Shown one piece after another: positions 9,005 through 17,594 of a stretch of 64,000 nucleotides of DNA (positions are counted from its first letter, which is position 1; every line of letters begins with the position of its first letter). The DNA is taken from the NCBI GenBank assembly GCA_039888615.1, contig JBDQQS010000007.1; one strand, 5' to 3'. This stretch comes from Flavimaribacter sp039888615 (GTDB taxonomy: Bacteria > Pseudomonadota > Alphaproteobacteria > Rhizobiales > Rhizobiaceae). The translations under genes were made by a program, and so were the position numbers. The notes beneath the pieces are model-generated. The model did no database searches. It was not told the origin of the DNA and saw only the letters and a program-made list of their open reading frames with translations.

Positions 9005-9158
9005 ATGAATTCCTCCAAAGCATAAGGTCATCTATGAGAATTGCGGACCCGATAGCATACACTCGACCGATAGTGGAACAAGCGGATGGACGCGGCTGCG
9101 GGAAGCCGTGCGGGAGGGATCAACAGCTTAATAAATGCGCTTGTTGACGCTCTGCTTT

Positions 9159-9767
9159 TCAGAAACTGTCAGACTTGATTGCCTCGGGCGCGCCAGACAA
9201 AAGCAGATCAGCAACGAACCTTGCATACCGGGCGCGAGTCATGCCCCGGCCCTCGCGGAACCACATATAGTTCCAGTTCAGCATGCCGAAAGCCGACATG
9301 GTGAGAGGCTTGAGAAAGGGTCCGTCGGCAAGCTGCGGAAGAGCTTCTACAAGCGCCTCCGACATCAGCTTGACAAGCGCGCGCTCGCAATTCTTCAACA
9401 ACTCCTGCTTGTCATCCGGCAACAGCTTCAGGCTCGATATCTGCACCTGGTGATGCGCGTCCGCGTCCTGGTAGGCGTCCAGCAAGGCTGCGGCTATTGC
9501 GTAGACCCGCTCGCGGGGATTGGAAGCGGCGTCGGATGCTTTCTGGACAACTTCGACCAGGCTCTGCAGATGTTCGTCGAGCATGTCGAACAGCACAGCT
9601 TCCTTGTCCGGATAATAATGGTAGATCAGCGCCTTCGAGACGCCGCACCCATCCGCAATCATCGTGATCGAGGTGCCGGAATAACCGTGTCTGGAAAACA
9701 GCTCGGCAGATTGTTGCAGAATCGCCAGCCGTTTTTCATCATAGTCCTGTGCCCGAGTACGAGCCAT
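9159..9767 (-). CDS. TetR family transcriptional regulator
   Basis: 202 aa from ATG 9767 (MARTRAQDYDEKR). The N-terminal HTH (about 12-58) reads SAELFSRHGYSGTSITMIADGCGVSKALIYHYYPDKEAVL, a textbook TetR domain, followed by an all-helical ligand domain. The N terminus resembles phenylacetate-type regulators (PaaR) as I remember them, but I cannot verify this. It probably controls itself and the dioxygenase 154 bp downstream; a candidate operator lies upstream at 9851. Confidence 0.9.
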   Translation of the reverse strand: MARTRAQDYDEKRLAILQQSAELFSRHGYSGTSITMIADGCGVSKALIYHYYPDKEAVLFDMLDEHLQSLVEVVQKASDAASNPRERVYAIAAALLDAYQDADAHHQVQISSLKLLPDDKQELLKNCERALVKLMSEALVEALPQLADGPFLKPLTMSAFGMLNWNYMWFREGRGMTRARYARFVADLLLSGAPEAIKSDSF

Positions 9768-9850
9768 GGCAAGCCCTTCGCTGCCTGCGGCGGGGTTCGC
9801 GAACACGTCACGGACCTGCGCAGCCTTTAGGACGGCTAGAAGTAAAATAA

Positions 9851-9864
9851 ACCGAACGAACGGT
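9851..9864. promoter_or_regulatory. Candidate TetR operator ACCGAACGAACGGT
   Basis: An imperfect dyad (10 of 14 positions pair) with ACCG/CGGT outer arms, 84 bp upstream of the TetR start. ACCGNNCGNNCGGT-like palindromes are typical of several catabolic TetR regulators, so autoregulation is likely. Confidence 0.5.
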
Positions 9865-9943
9865 CAACCAACGACATCCGAACAGCGTTTCGTATAGTAG
9901 CACTGCGACAGAATATTCCCTGCAGGCAGATTTACATATCCTG

Positions 9944-9956
9944 TAATAATGATAAC
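9944..9956. promoter_or_regulatory. Possible Fur-type box upstream of imelysin operon
   Basis: TAATAATGATAAC lies about 100 bp before the imelysin gene and resembles the AT-rich GATAAT-type hexamers of Fur sites. The match is partial and short, so this is a weak candidate supported mainly by the iron-linked gene content downstream. Confidence 0.25.
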
Positions 9957-10055
9957 AAAACTCATGTTTAATACGCCAAGCTCCTAGCCTGTGCCGGCAG
10001 CGAAATCGTGCAACCCGTGGGCAGAATTCGACACTTGTATATCGGAGGAATCCAG

Positions 10056-11327
10056 ATGATCAAAACCAGAACCATTCGCACAGCGATTGCGGCGACTTCG
10101 CTTGTTGTTGCCGGACATGCGTTAGCCGCGCCTTCAGCGCAAGAGGTGGTCGGCCACTATGCGAACCTGGCCGAAGCGATATTTTCCGATTCGCTAACCA
10201 CCGCGAAAACGCTTGAAGCAGCGGTTGACGCGTTCCTGGCGAATCCTTCGCAGGAAACGCTTGATACGGCGAAAGACGCGTGGCTTGCAGCGCGCGTTCC
10301 CTATCAGCAGACTGAAGCCTACCGGTTCGGCAATGCGATTGTTGACGACTGGGAAGGCCGGGTCAACGCATGGCCGCTGGATGAAGGGCTGATCGACTAT
10401 GTCGATGCCTCCTATGGCAGCGAGAGCGACGAAAACAGCCTCTACACGGCGAATGTCATCGCCAGTTCCGAATTGATGATCAACGGCGAAGAGGTCGACG
10501 CAACTGAAATCACCCCGGAATTCATAGGCGGAACCCTGCATGAAGCAGGTGATATAGAGGCCAATGTGGCGGGCGGCTACCACGCCATAGAGTTCCTGCT
10601 TTGGGGGCAGGATCTCAACGGAACCGGACCGGGCGCAGGAAATCGTCCCTACACCGATTTTGATCTTGAGAATTGCACCGGCGGTCACTGCGAACGCCGA
10701 CGCGCCTATCTTGAGGCGGCCACTGACCTGCTCGTCATCGATCTTGAAGAAATGGTCGCCAACTGGGGCGCAGACGGAGCAGCGCGCAAGGAGTTGATGG
10801 AGGATCCCCGAACAGGATTGTCCGTAATCCTGACCGGCATGGGCTCGTTGTCTTATGGCGAACTGGCCGGCGAACGCATGAAGCTTGGCCTTTTGCTCGC
10901 GGACCCGGAAGAAGAGCATGACTGTTTTTCCGACAACACCCACAATTCGCATCTCTACGATGCGATCGGAATTCGCAACGTCTATCTCGGTGAATACACG
11001 CGGCCTGATGGCAGCACTGTCACAGGACCGTCCGTTTCCGATCTGGTGGCTGAAAAGGACGCCGGCGTCGACGCGGAACTCAAGGCGAAACTGGACGTGA
11101 CGATCGAGAAAATGCAGGCGATGGCCGAGAGGGCGAAATCCGTCGAAGCCTACGATCAGATGATCGGCGAAGGCAATACGGAAGGCAACGCTGTGGTGCA
11201 GGCTGCAATCGACGGGCTCATCGATCAGACCCGCTCGATCGAACGCGCGGTAGCGACGCTCGAACTCGAAAGCCTCGAAATCGAGGGCTCGGACAGCTTG
11301 GACAATCCGAACGCTGTCTTCCATTAG
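10056..11327 (+). CDS. Imelysin family protein (IrpA/ICMP-like)
   Basis: 423 aa with a Sec signal peptide (1-25, cut near ALAAP) and the diagnostic GxHxxE motif at 174-179 (GYHAIE) followed by FLLWGQD. Imelysins (IrpA, ICMP, EfeO M75 domain) are extracytoplasmic proteins tied to iron acquisition. The motif resembles a metalloprotease or metal site, but protease action is unproven for most. ATG 10056 is chosen for GGAGGA and an immediate signal peptide. First gene of a four-gene operon. Confidence 0.9.
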   Translation: MIKTRTIRTAIAATSLVVAGHALAAPSAQEVVGHYANLAEAIFSDSLTTAKTLEAAVDAFLANPSQETLDTAKDAWLAARVPYQQTEAYRFGNAIVDDWEGRVNAWPLDEGLIDYVDASYGSESDENSLYTANVIASSELMINGEEVDATEITPEFIGGTLHEAGDIEANVAGGYHAIEFLLWGQDLNGTGPGAGNRPYTDFDLENCTGGHCERRRAYLEAATDLLVIDLEEMVANWGADGAARKELMEDPRTGLSVILTGMGSLSYGELAGERMKLGLLLADPEEEHDCFSDNTHNSHLYDAIGIRNVYLGEYTRPDGSTVTGPSVSDLVAEKDAGVDAELKAKLDVTIEKMQAMAERAKSVEAYDQMIGEGNTEGNAVVQAAIDGLIDQTRSIERAVATLELESLEIEGSDSLDNPNAVFH

Positions 11328-11429
11328 GCGGCGTTCCGACGCATTGAATCGAAAGGTCTGCTCCAATACATCAGGCGCGTTGTCCGGGGAAACAGCCCTC
11401 CGGACGCGCGCTCGAAATGGTGGAAACTC

Positions 11430-12968
11430 GTGAGACGGCACGCACTTGCAGCTCTGTCAGCGTTCACGTTGCTTCTTGCAACGGCGTCGCTTGTCGATGC
11501 CGAGAACCACGCAGGACTTTTGGAATCAGGCGCCAGGCAGGATCTCTCCGCAAGGGATCTGGAACGGGTCCGGAAGGTAACGCAACCGACGACTGATTTC
11601 TCCAGCGCAGAAGCCTTTGAGACCATGCAGGGGGGCGCCGGAACCTCGAAGAAACTCGTCAATCGCGATTCCTTCTCGCAATTCCTCGCCAACCTGACCT
11701 TTGAACAGGAGCAGGAATTCAAACTCGGCAATGCGCTCTTTCGCAAATTGTGGGTCGCATCCCCGTCGTCCACTCAGGCCTCCGACGGTCTGGGGCCCCT
11801 GTTCAATTCCCGCGCTTGCCAGAGTTGTCACCTGAAGGACGGACGCGGTCACCCGCCACTTGCCGACGGCGACGCCACATCAATGCTCATACGGCTGGCC
11901 AGACCAGCAAACACGGAAGCGGAACGGAGACTGATCGCAGATTACGCGCTTCTGAATTTCGCCGACCCTGTTTACGGCGGACAATTGCAGGACAAGGCGG
12001 TGACAGGTTTGGCCGCGGAAGGGCAGATCAGCGTCGCCTATACGGAAAGGCCGTTCGCCTACCCAGACGGAGAGACCGTTTCCTTGCGTTATCCGACCTT
12101 TGAGATCAAAGATCTGGCCTACGGTGACATGCATCCCGAAACAACGATCTCGCCGCGCATCGCGCCGCCCATGATCGGGCTCGGGCTCGTGGAAGCCATT
12201 CCCCAGGCGGACATTATCGCCAAAGCCGACCCCGACGACGTAAATGCAGACGGCGTCTCGGGCCGTGTGCAGATCGTGCGCCATCCGGAGTCCGGAGAAC
12301 CTGCGCTTGGGCGATTCGGATGGAAGGCTCAGAACGCGACCATCCGCCAGCAGTCGGCGGACGCTTTTTCCGGCGACATCGGAATATCGTCGCCGGATTC
12401 GGTAGATCCTTATGGCGACTGTACGCAAAACCAGACCGCCTGCCGCGCATTGCCTGACGGCGTCCAGGCCAGACTGGGAGAAACGGAAGCGCCTGATCCG
12501 GTTCTCGATCTTGTGACTTTCTACTCCTCCAATGTGGCCGTTCCTCAGCGCCGCGATGTCGATGATCCTCAGGTTCTGGAGGGTAAGGAACTTTTCTATG
12601 CGGCAGGCTGCACAAGCTGCCACACCCCGAAATTCGTCACCGCCAGGGACGCGTCCCAAAAGGAACACCGGTTTCAACTGATCTGGCCATACTCCGACTT
12701 TCTGTTGCACGACCTCGGAGAGGACATGGCTGACGGCCAACAGGTTGGCGAGGCCGATGGCCGCGAGTGGCGTACGCCGCCGCTCTGGGGCATCGGTCTC
12801 ACCGAAACGGTCAACGGCCACACCTATTTTCTCCACGATGGCCGCGCCCGTAATCTGGAAGAGGCGATCCTGTGGCATGGTGGAGAAGCCGAAACGGCGC
12901 GAGACAATTTTGCTGCGATGACACGTGAACAGCGCCAGGCGCTGATCAGGTTTCTGGAGAGCCTCTGA
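11430..12968 (+). CDS. Di-heme oxidoreductase, DUF1111 (thiol oxidoreductase-like)
   Basis: 512 aa with a signal peptide (1-24) and two c-type heme motifs: CQSCH at 130-134 and CTSCH at 394-398, the latter in a GKELFYAAGCTSCHTPKF context as in bacterial di-heme peroxidase-like proteins. The family co-occurs with imelysins. An electron-transfer or iron redox role in the periplasm is inferred. GTG start at 11430, with GGTGGA upstream. The stop overlaps the next start by one base (TGATG). Confidence 0.9.
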   Translation: MRRHALAALSAFTLLLATASLVDAENHAGLLESGARQDLSARDLERVRKVTQPTTDFSSAEAFETMQGGAGTSKKLVNRDSFSQFLANLTFEQEQEFKLGNALFRKLWVASPSSTQASDGLGPLFNSRACQSCHLKDGRGHPPLADGDATSMLIRLARPANTEAERRLIADYALLNFADPVYGGQLQDKAVTGLAAEGQISVAYTERPFAYPDGETVSLRYPTFEIKDLAYGDMHPETTISPRIAPPMIGLGLVEAIPQADIIAKADPDDVNADGVSGRVQIVRHPESGEPALGRFGWKAQNATIRQQSADAFSGDIGISSPDSVDPYGDCTQNQTACRALPDGVQARLGETEAPDPVLDLVTFYSSNVAVPQRRDVDDPQVLEGKELFYAAGCTSCHTPKFVTARDASQKEHRFQLIWPYSDFLLHDLGEDMADGQQVGEADGREWRTPPLWGIGLTETVNGHTYFLHDGRARNLEEAILWHGGEAETARDNFAAMTREQRQALIRFLESL

Positions 12969-14065
12969 TGATAAAGTCCTTTGCGATCGCCTGTCTTTTG
13001 GCATTCCTGACGACATCGTCACTCGCTGAAACGCTTGAGCCGGATTCGGAAGGTTTCATGTCCGGCATCGTCGACAGAGCGATCGACGACTACATAAGGC
13101 CGTCCTTTGCCCGGCTTGCTGCAACCACGCAGGATCTCAAGGACACACTTTCAGAGTATTGCGAGCAGCCGTCGGAAAGCGGACTTGCAGCGGTTCACGC
13201 GCAGTTCGGCAACGTCGTCGAGGCCTGGTCGGCTGTAGAATTCCTGCGCTTTGGCCCTCTGATCGAGGACAACCGTTTGGAGCGGCTGTATTTCTGGCCG
13301 GATCGCAGAGGGCTTGGTCTCAAGCGCATCACGCAAGCGTTGAGGGAGCAGGAAGACGACGTCACGTCCGCGCAAGCGCTGGCGGAAAAAAGCGTCGCCG
13401 TACAAGGGCTCGGCGCGCTGGATTATCTCCTTTATGGAACTGATTCCGACGAACTGGCGGACAGTACTCTGTCAGGGCGCTTCCGCTGCGGCTTCGCATA
13501 TGCCGTTGCTACGAACATGGCGACCATCAGCGCTGAATTGCGCGACGACTGGATGAATCCGGATGGCTACTCCGCTCTTTTAAGAAATCCCGCTGACGAC
13601 AATCCGGTGTATCGGACAGCGCTCGAAGCCGCTTCGGAAATTCGCGACGCAATCCTCGAAGGCCTGGACATTGCAAGCGATCTCAAGCTCAAATCCGCGC
13701 TTGGCGAGGATCCTTCACGTGCGATACCCAAACGCAGCGCACTGTGGCGAAGCGGACAGACCTTTCCTGCGCTTCTCGCCAATGTCGACTCGCTTCAGAT
13801 ACTCCTGGACACATCCGGTTTCGCAGAAGGGCTGCCCGAAGAAGGCCGGTACCTGGTCAATGCGCTGCCTTTCGAGTTTGCCAACGTGACACGAACGATC
13901 GGCGCCGTTGACCTTCCTGTCGAAGAGGCTTTCACTAATCCGGAAGCACGCGGCAAGCTGATCTACGCAACCATTGCGCTCGACAGCCTCAGAGACATGA
14001 TCGGTGACCAGATGGGCGCATATCTGGGGTTTCAACCCGGGTTCAGTTCACTTGATGGAGATTGA
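12968..14065 (+). CDS. Second imelysin family protein (degenerate motif)
   Basis: 365-aa secreted protein, signal peptide 1-20 (TSSLA/E). The imelysin fold is recognisable from VEAWSAVEFLRFGPL, LYFWPDRRGLG and VQGLGALDYLLYG. At the position of GxHxxE it reads GLGALD, so the His is absent, as expected for the second imelysin of such operons. It lies between the di-heme protein (one-base overlap) and the DUF1513 gene (11-bp overlap), so translation is probably coupled. It may bind metal or a partner rather than catalyse. Confidence 0.88.
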   Translation: MIKSFAIACLLAFLTTSSLAETLEPDSEGFMSGIVDRAIDDYIRPSFARLAATTQDLKDTLSEYCEQPSESGLAAVHAQFGNVVEAWSAVEFLRFGPLIEDNRLERLYFWPDRRGLGLKRITQALREQEDDVTSAQALAEKSVAVQGLGALDYLLYGTDSDELADSTLSGRFRCGFAYAVATNMATISAELRDDWMNPDGYSALLRNPADDNPVYRTALEAASEIRDAILEGLDIASDLKLKSALGEDPSRAIPKRSALWRSGQTFPALLANVDSLQILLDTSGFAEGLPEEGRYLVNALPFEFANVTRTIGAVDLPVEEAFTNPEARGKLIYATIALDSLRDMIGDQMGAYLGFQPGFSSLDGD

Positions 14066-15179
14066 CATTTCAGCTCTGTCGCAAAGCGCGCTCCAGACGA
14101 ACCGGCGGACATTCCTTACCGGCATCTGCGCCGGTCTTTTCCTGGCGGCCGAACCTGGTTTCGCGCGGGGCGGGGAAACCGAAAGCATTCTCTTCGCCAG
14201 CGCGGGAAAACGCCCTGACGGCAGCTTCGTCGCCGTTCTGTTCGATGAGAATGGCCGGGAAACTTTCAGCGTTCCCCTGCCGGATCGTGGTCACGACATC
14301 ACGCTGGATCGCCCACGAGACCGAGCCGTCGCGTTTGCGCGCCGACCAGGAAATTTTGCTGTCGCTTTCGACATCCAGGGCCGGCGAGAACCGGGTTTCT
14401 TCACCGCGCCGGAGGGCCGGCATTTTTATGGTCACGGTGCATTCACGAAGGACGGCAAACTGCTCTACGCCAGCGAAAACGACTACGACGGCGTGAAAGG
14501 CGTGATTGGCGTCTATGACGCCACGGATCGCTTCAGGCGGATCGGCGAATTGTCGAGCCACGGTCTGGGGCCGCACGAAATTCTGCTGATGCCAGACGGT
14601 CGCACACTCGCGGTCGCCAATGGCGGGATAGAAACCCATCCGGATTTTGGCAGGGAAAAACTCAATCTAGCAACCATGGCGCCGTCCCTTGCCTTTATTG
14701 ACCTGGAGGCCGGCATTCTGCTGGAAAAACACGCATTATCGCCGGAATTGCATCAACTCTCGATCCGTCACATGGACGCTGACGCAAATGGCCGCATATT
14801 CTTCGGCGGCCAATATGAGGGCAACAAAGCGGATCTTCCGCCGCTCCTTGGCACAGGGGCGCTGGGCGAGAATATCCGGCTGTTCGACATGCCGAGAGAA
14901 CTGATCGGCGGCTTCCGCAATTATATCGGCTCGGTCAGGGTCGGCGCCGATGACGCGACATTCGCGGCGACGTCGCCCAAGGGTGGTTGCGCCGTCATCT
15001 TCGACGCCCGCTCGGGCAATGCGCTCGAGGTTCTGAACCGTCGTGATGCGTGCGGTCTCAGCTCTGTTGAGGAAGGCTTCTACGTTGCATCGGAAAACGG
15101 CATCGGCTCCTTCGAGCCATCGACCGAAAGCCTGACAAGCCTCGACTTTCTGCCGGACAATCATCTGAGAAATATCTGA
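14055..15179 (+). CDS. DUF1513 domain protein, Tat-exported propeller
   Basis: 374 aa from ATG 14055. The N terminus has a twin-arginine motif NRRTFLTG followed by a hydrophobic stretch ending near FARG, so it is probably Tat-exported. Repeated strand motifs (GHGAFTKDGKLLYASENDY, GLGPHEILLMPDGRTLAVAN) point to a beta-propeller. DUF1513 proteins are the usual fourth member of imelysin / DUF1111 / imelysin operons. The exact biochemical role is unknown; Tat export would fit a cofactor- or metal-dependent function. Confidence 0.88.
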   Translation: MEIDISALSQSALQTNRRTFLTGICAGLFLAAEPGFARGGETESILFASAGKRPDGSFVAVLFDENGRETFSVPLPDRGHDITLDRPRDRAVAFARRPGNFAVAFDIQGRREPGFFTAPEGRHFYGHGAFTKDGKLLYASENDYDGVKGVIGVYDATDRFRRIGELSSHGLGPHEILLMPDGRTLAVANGGIETHPDFGREKLNLATMAPSLAFIDLEAGILLEKHALSPELHQLSIRHMDADANGRIFFGGQYEGNKADLPPLLGTGALGENIRLFDMPRELIGGFRNYIGSVRVGADDATFAATSPKGGCAVIFDARSGNALEVLNRRDACGLSSVEEGFYVASENGIGSFEPSTESLTSLDFLPDNHLRNI

Positions 15180-15304
15180 TAACGACTCGCCTCGCTCCCT
15201 GGGGATGCTATCCAAGTCCTCTGGACAAGCCTCGATTGCATTTGGCGTTTTCAGGCCGGACAGATAAAGCGAAGTGAGGAAGCGATCATGCGCGGGGTGG
15301 AGGA

Positions 15305-16057
15305 ATGAATGGAAAAACAGCAATTGTTACGGGCGCAGCGCGCGGCATAGGCCTTGCGACCACGAAACTGTTTCTCGAAGAAGGCCGACGCGTCGCCATG
15401 ATCGACAGGGACGCCGACGCGCTGCAAGCGGCTGCTTCAGACCTTGCCGACGTCTTGCCCGTCATCTGCAACGTGTCGTCGCCGGATCAGGTCGACGACA
15501 TGGCGAAACAGGTGGAAACCACGTTCGGTCGGGTCGACACGCTGATCAATAATGCCGGCGTCGCCGATTTCGGCCCGATGGAGCAGACCGATTTCGAACG
15601 CTGGCGCACTGTCATGGCGACCAATCTGGATGGCGTTTTCCTGTGCTCCCGGAGACTCATCCCGGCGCTAAAGGAAACCAGGGGAGCCATCGTCAATATC
15701 GCCTCGATTTCGGGGTTGCGTGCAAGCACGCTGCGCATCGCGTATGGAACGAGCAAGGCCGCCGTCATTCACCTGACCCAGCAACAGGCCGCCGAACTGG
15801 GCGAATTCGGCGTTCGCGCCAATTGTGTCGCGCCCGGTCCTGTGAATACAAAGCTGGCGCTTGCCGTCCACACGCCGGAAATTCGAGCGGCCTATCACGA
15901 CGCGATCCCGCTTAACCGTTATGGCAGCGAGCAGGAGATAGCAGAGGCGATCGTCTTTTTGTCATCCGACAAGGCGAGCTACATCTCCGGACAATTGCTT
16001 TGCGTCGACGGTGGATTTCAGTCAACCGGCATCGGTCTGCCGGCGCTGCGCTCTTGA
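15305..16057 (+). CDS. SDR family NAD(P)-dependent oxidoreductase
   Basis: 250-aa classical short-chain dehydrogenase. The cofactor motif is TGAARGIG (9-16), the structural motif NNAG (82-85), and the active site S134, Y147 and K151 (YGTSK), with D34 after the second strand suggesting NAD preference. GTGGAGG precedes ATG 15305. It stands alone between the DUF1513 gene (125-bp gap) and a convergent thioredoxin-like gene, so the substrate is not indicated by context. Confidence 0.93.
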   Translation: MNGKTAIVTGAARGIGLATTKLFLEEGRRVAMIDRDADALQAAASDLADVLPVICNVSSPDQVDDMAKQVETTFGRVDTLINNAGVADFGPMEQTDFERWRTVMATNLDGVFLCSRRLIPALKETRGAIVNIASISGLRASTLRIAYGTSKAAVIHLTQQQAAELGEFGVRANCVAPGPVNTKLALAVHTPEIRAAYHDAIPLNRYGSEQEIAEAIVFLSSDKASYISGQLLCVDGGFQSTGIGLPALRS

Positions 16058-16063
16058 CGACCC

Positions 16064-16618
16064 TCAGGTCGCCTTCCACTTGATCGAACACCCCATGGAC
16101 GCAGTCTGATCCAGTGGTCCTTTTCCGGTTTCAGCGACCTGCTTCATTGCGTTGTAAAGATCGCGCGGCGCGTCGTTTACCCCGGCCTGCGCCCGCGAGG
16201 CATCCAGGCGACCGCGATATTGCAGTTCCAGATCGCTGTTGAAACCGTAGAAATCGGGCGTGCAAACTGCATCATAGGCTTTCGCGACCGACTGATCCTC
16301 GTCATGCAGATAAGGGAATGTGAAGCCATTCGCTTCGGCGAATTTGATCATGTTGTCGAACGAATCTTCCGGATGCGAATCGGAATCGTTGGAATTGATC
16401 GCCACTACGCCAATTCCTAACGCCTGCAGTTCATTTGCGTCGCGAACGAGCTTGTCAGCGATGGCTTTCACGTAAGGACAGTGATTGCATATGAAAACGA
16501 CGAGGAGACCACTCGAACCCTTGTGATCGAATATACGATGGGTCCTGCCATCGGTTCCGGGCAGTTCCGCATCTATCGCTTTCCATCCAAAATTGCATAC
16601 AGGTGGTATTGAAGCCAT
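16064..16618 (-). CDS. Thioredoxin-fold protein, AhpC/TSA-like
   Basis: 184 aa with a CxxC site C44-N-H-C47 in VVFICNHCPYVKAI, followed by AINSNDSDSHPEDSFDNM and a CTPDFYGF segment. This pattern marks a well-known group of cytoplasmic thioredoxin-family (AhpC/TSA, alkyl hydroperoxide reductase-like) proteins of unclear substrate. GAGGAAAAC directly precedes the ATG. The 3' end meets the SDR gene with only 6 bp between. Confidence 0.88.
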   Translation of the reverse strand: MASIPPVCNFGWKAIDAELPGTDGRTHRIFDHKGSSGLLVVFICNHCPYVKAIADKLVRDANELQALGIGVVAINSNDSDSHPEDSFDNMIKFAEANGFTFPYLHDEDQSVAKAYDAVCTPDFYGFNSDLELQYRGRLDASRAQAGVNDAPRDLYNAMKQVAETGKGPLDQTASMGCSIKWKAT

Positions 16619-16645
16619 GTTTTCCTCTTGTTTTGTGGCGAAACC

Positions 16646-17062
16646 TCAGATGAACCCCAGAGTGGTCATGAAGCGGTACTTATCCCAATCGACCCAGCTT
16701 TCAACGATCTTTCCATCTCTAAACCGGTCAATCTGGATACCGGTCCACTCCACGGTCTTTCCCGTTGGCGCGTGACCGAGATATTCACCGTCGTTGACGC
16801 CCTTGATGGTCCAGCGGGTCGCAACCAGATCCCCTTCCTCGATCTGCATGTGGAAGCGGACTTCCGACTGCGAGAATCCCTTGTGATACCCGTCGACGAT
16901 CTCCAGGTAGTCCTCAAGCGAATTGTCCGATATGTCGCCCGCGGCGTCCGGTTCCTGGTGGTTTAAATACCCCTCGCCGAAAATTCCATCCGCGGTGACG
17001 TCGCTTTCCGAACTCCACAAATTCAGCAGATCGCGCGACAACGCCTTTCGATCTTCCGCCAT
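16646..17062 (-). CDS. SnoaL-like ester cyclase / NTF2-fold protein
   Basis: 138 aa from ATG 17062, with GGGGAG just upstream; ATG 17074 is an alternative. The sequence EGYLNHQEPD, VRFHMQIEEGDLVATRWTIKG, GHAPTGKTVEWTGIQIDRFRDGKIVESW is typical of SnoaL-like polyketide cyclase / ester cyclase proteins. These are small cone-shaped folds acting on varied lipophilic substrates. It lies 28 bp before the thioredoxin-like gene on the same strand, so the pair may be cotranscribed. Confidence 0.85.
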   Translation of the reverse strand: MAEDRKALSRDLLNLWSSESDVTADGIFGEGYLNHQEPDAAGDISDNSLEDYLEIVDGYHKGFSQSEVRFHMQIEEGDLVATRWTIKGVNDGEYLGHAPTGKTVEWTGIQIDRFRDGKIVESWVDWDKYRFMTTLGFI

Positions 17063-17164
17063 AACACTCCCCATTGGTTGCAGTTGGATGCAACGTCCAC
17101 TATTGCACTCGGCCCCGGCCATGTTAACCCTGAGACCTAGGGAAATTGGATCGGGAGGGTCCGG

Positions 17165-17584
17165 ATGCTGGACAAACAGGACGTCGCCAAAATCATTCCA
17201 CAGGTGTTCGCGCCCTGGGTGCAGGATCTCTCGATTGAGGTCAGGTCGATTGACGACAACCTCGCATGTTTCACGATCCCGGAAAACGACCGCCTCGTAC
17301 GGATAGGCGGTATCGTTTGCGGGCAAGCCCTGTCAGCCTTCGCCGATACGGCGATGGTACTTGCTCTGTGCGCGAAATTCGACGGTTTTCGGCCGGTGAC
17401 GACAGTAGACCAGACGACGTCTTTCATGAAGCCGATACGCAATGTCGGCGTCAATTGCGACGTCGAAATCCTGCGGCTAGGCCGGCAGATGGCCTTCCTG
17501 CGCGCAATTCTCTACGAGCAGGGCGGCGCTCCCGCCGCCTCGGTGTCGGGAAGCTATATGCTGCCGCCGCTTGACAAAAAGTAA
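17165..17584 (+). CDS. PaaI family hotdog thioesterase
   Basis: 139 aa with the hotdog signature IGGIVCGQALSAFADTAMVLAL (the long central helix) and TTVDQTTSFMKPIRNVGVNCDVEILRLGRQMAFLRA. Members hydrolyse acyl- or aryl-CoA thioesters. GGGAGG lies 7 bases before ATG 17165. Divergent from the SnoaL-like gene, with a 102-bp gap. No pathway neighbours reveal the acyl group. Confidence 0.88.
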   Translation: MLDKQDVAKIIPQVFAPWVQDLSIEVRSIDDNLACFTIPENDRLVRIGGIVCGQALSAFADTAMVLALCAKFDGFRPVTTVDQTTSFMKPIRNVGVNCDVEILRLGRQMAFLRAILYEQGGAPAASVSGSYMLPPLDKK

Positions 17585-17594
17585 CGAAATTCCG

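Noticed and set aside
10194..11441. 415-codon antisense frame over imelysin
   Set aside because: The sense strand has a signal peptide and GxHxxE; the antisense has no recognisable motif.
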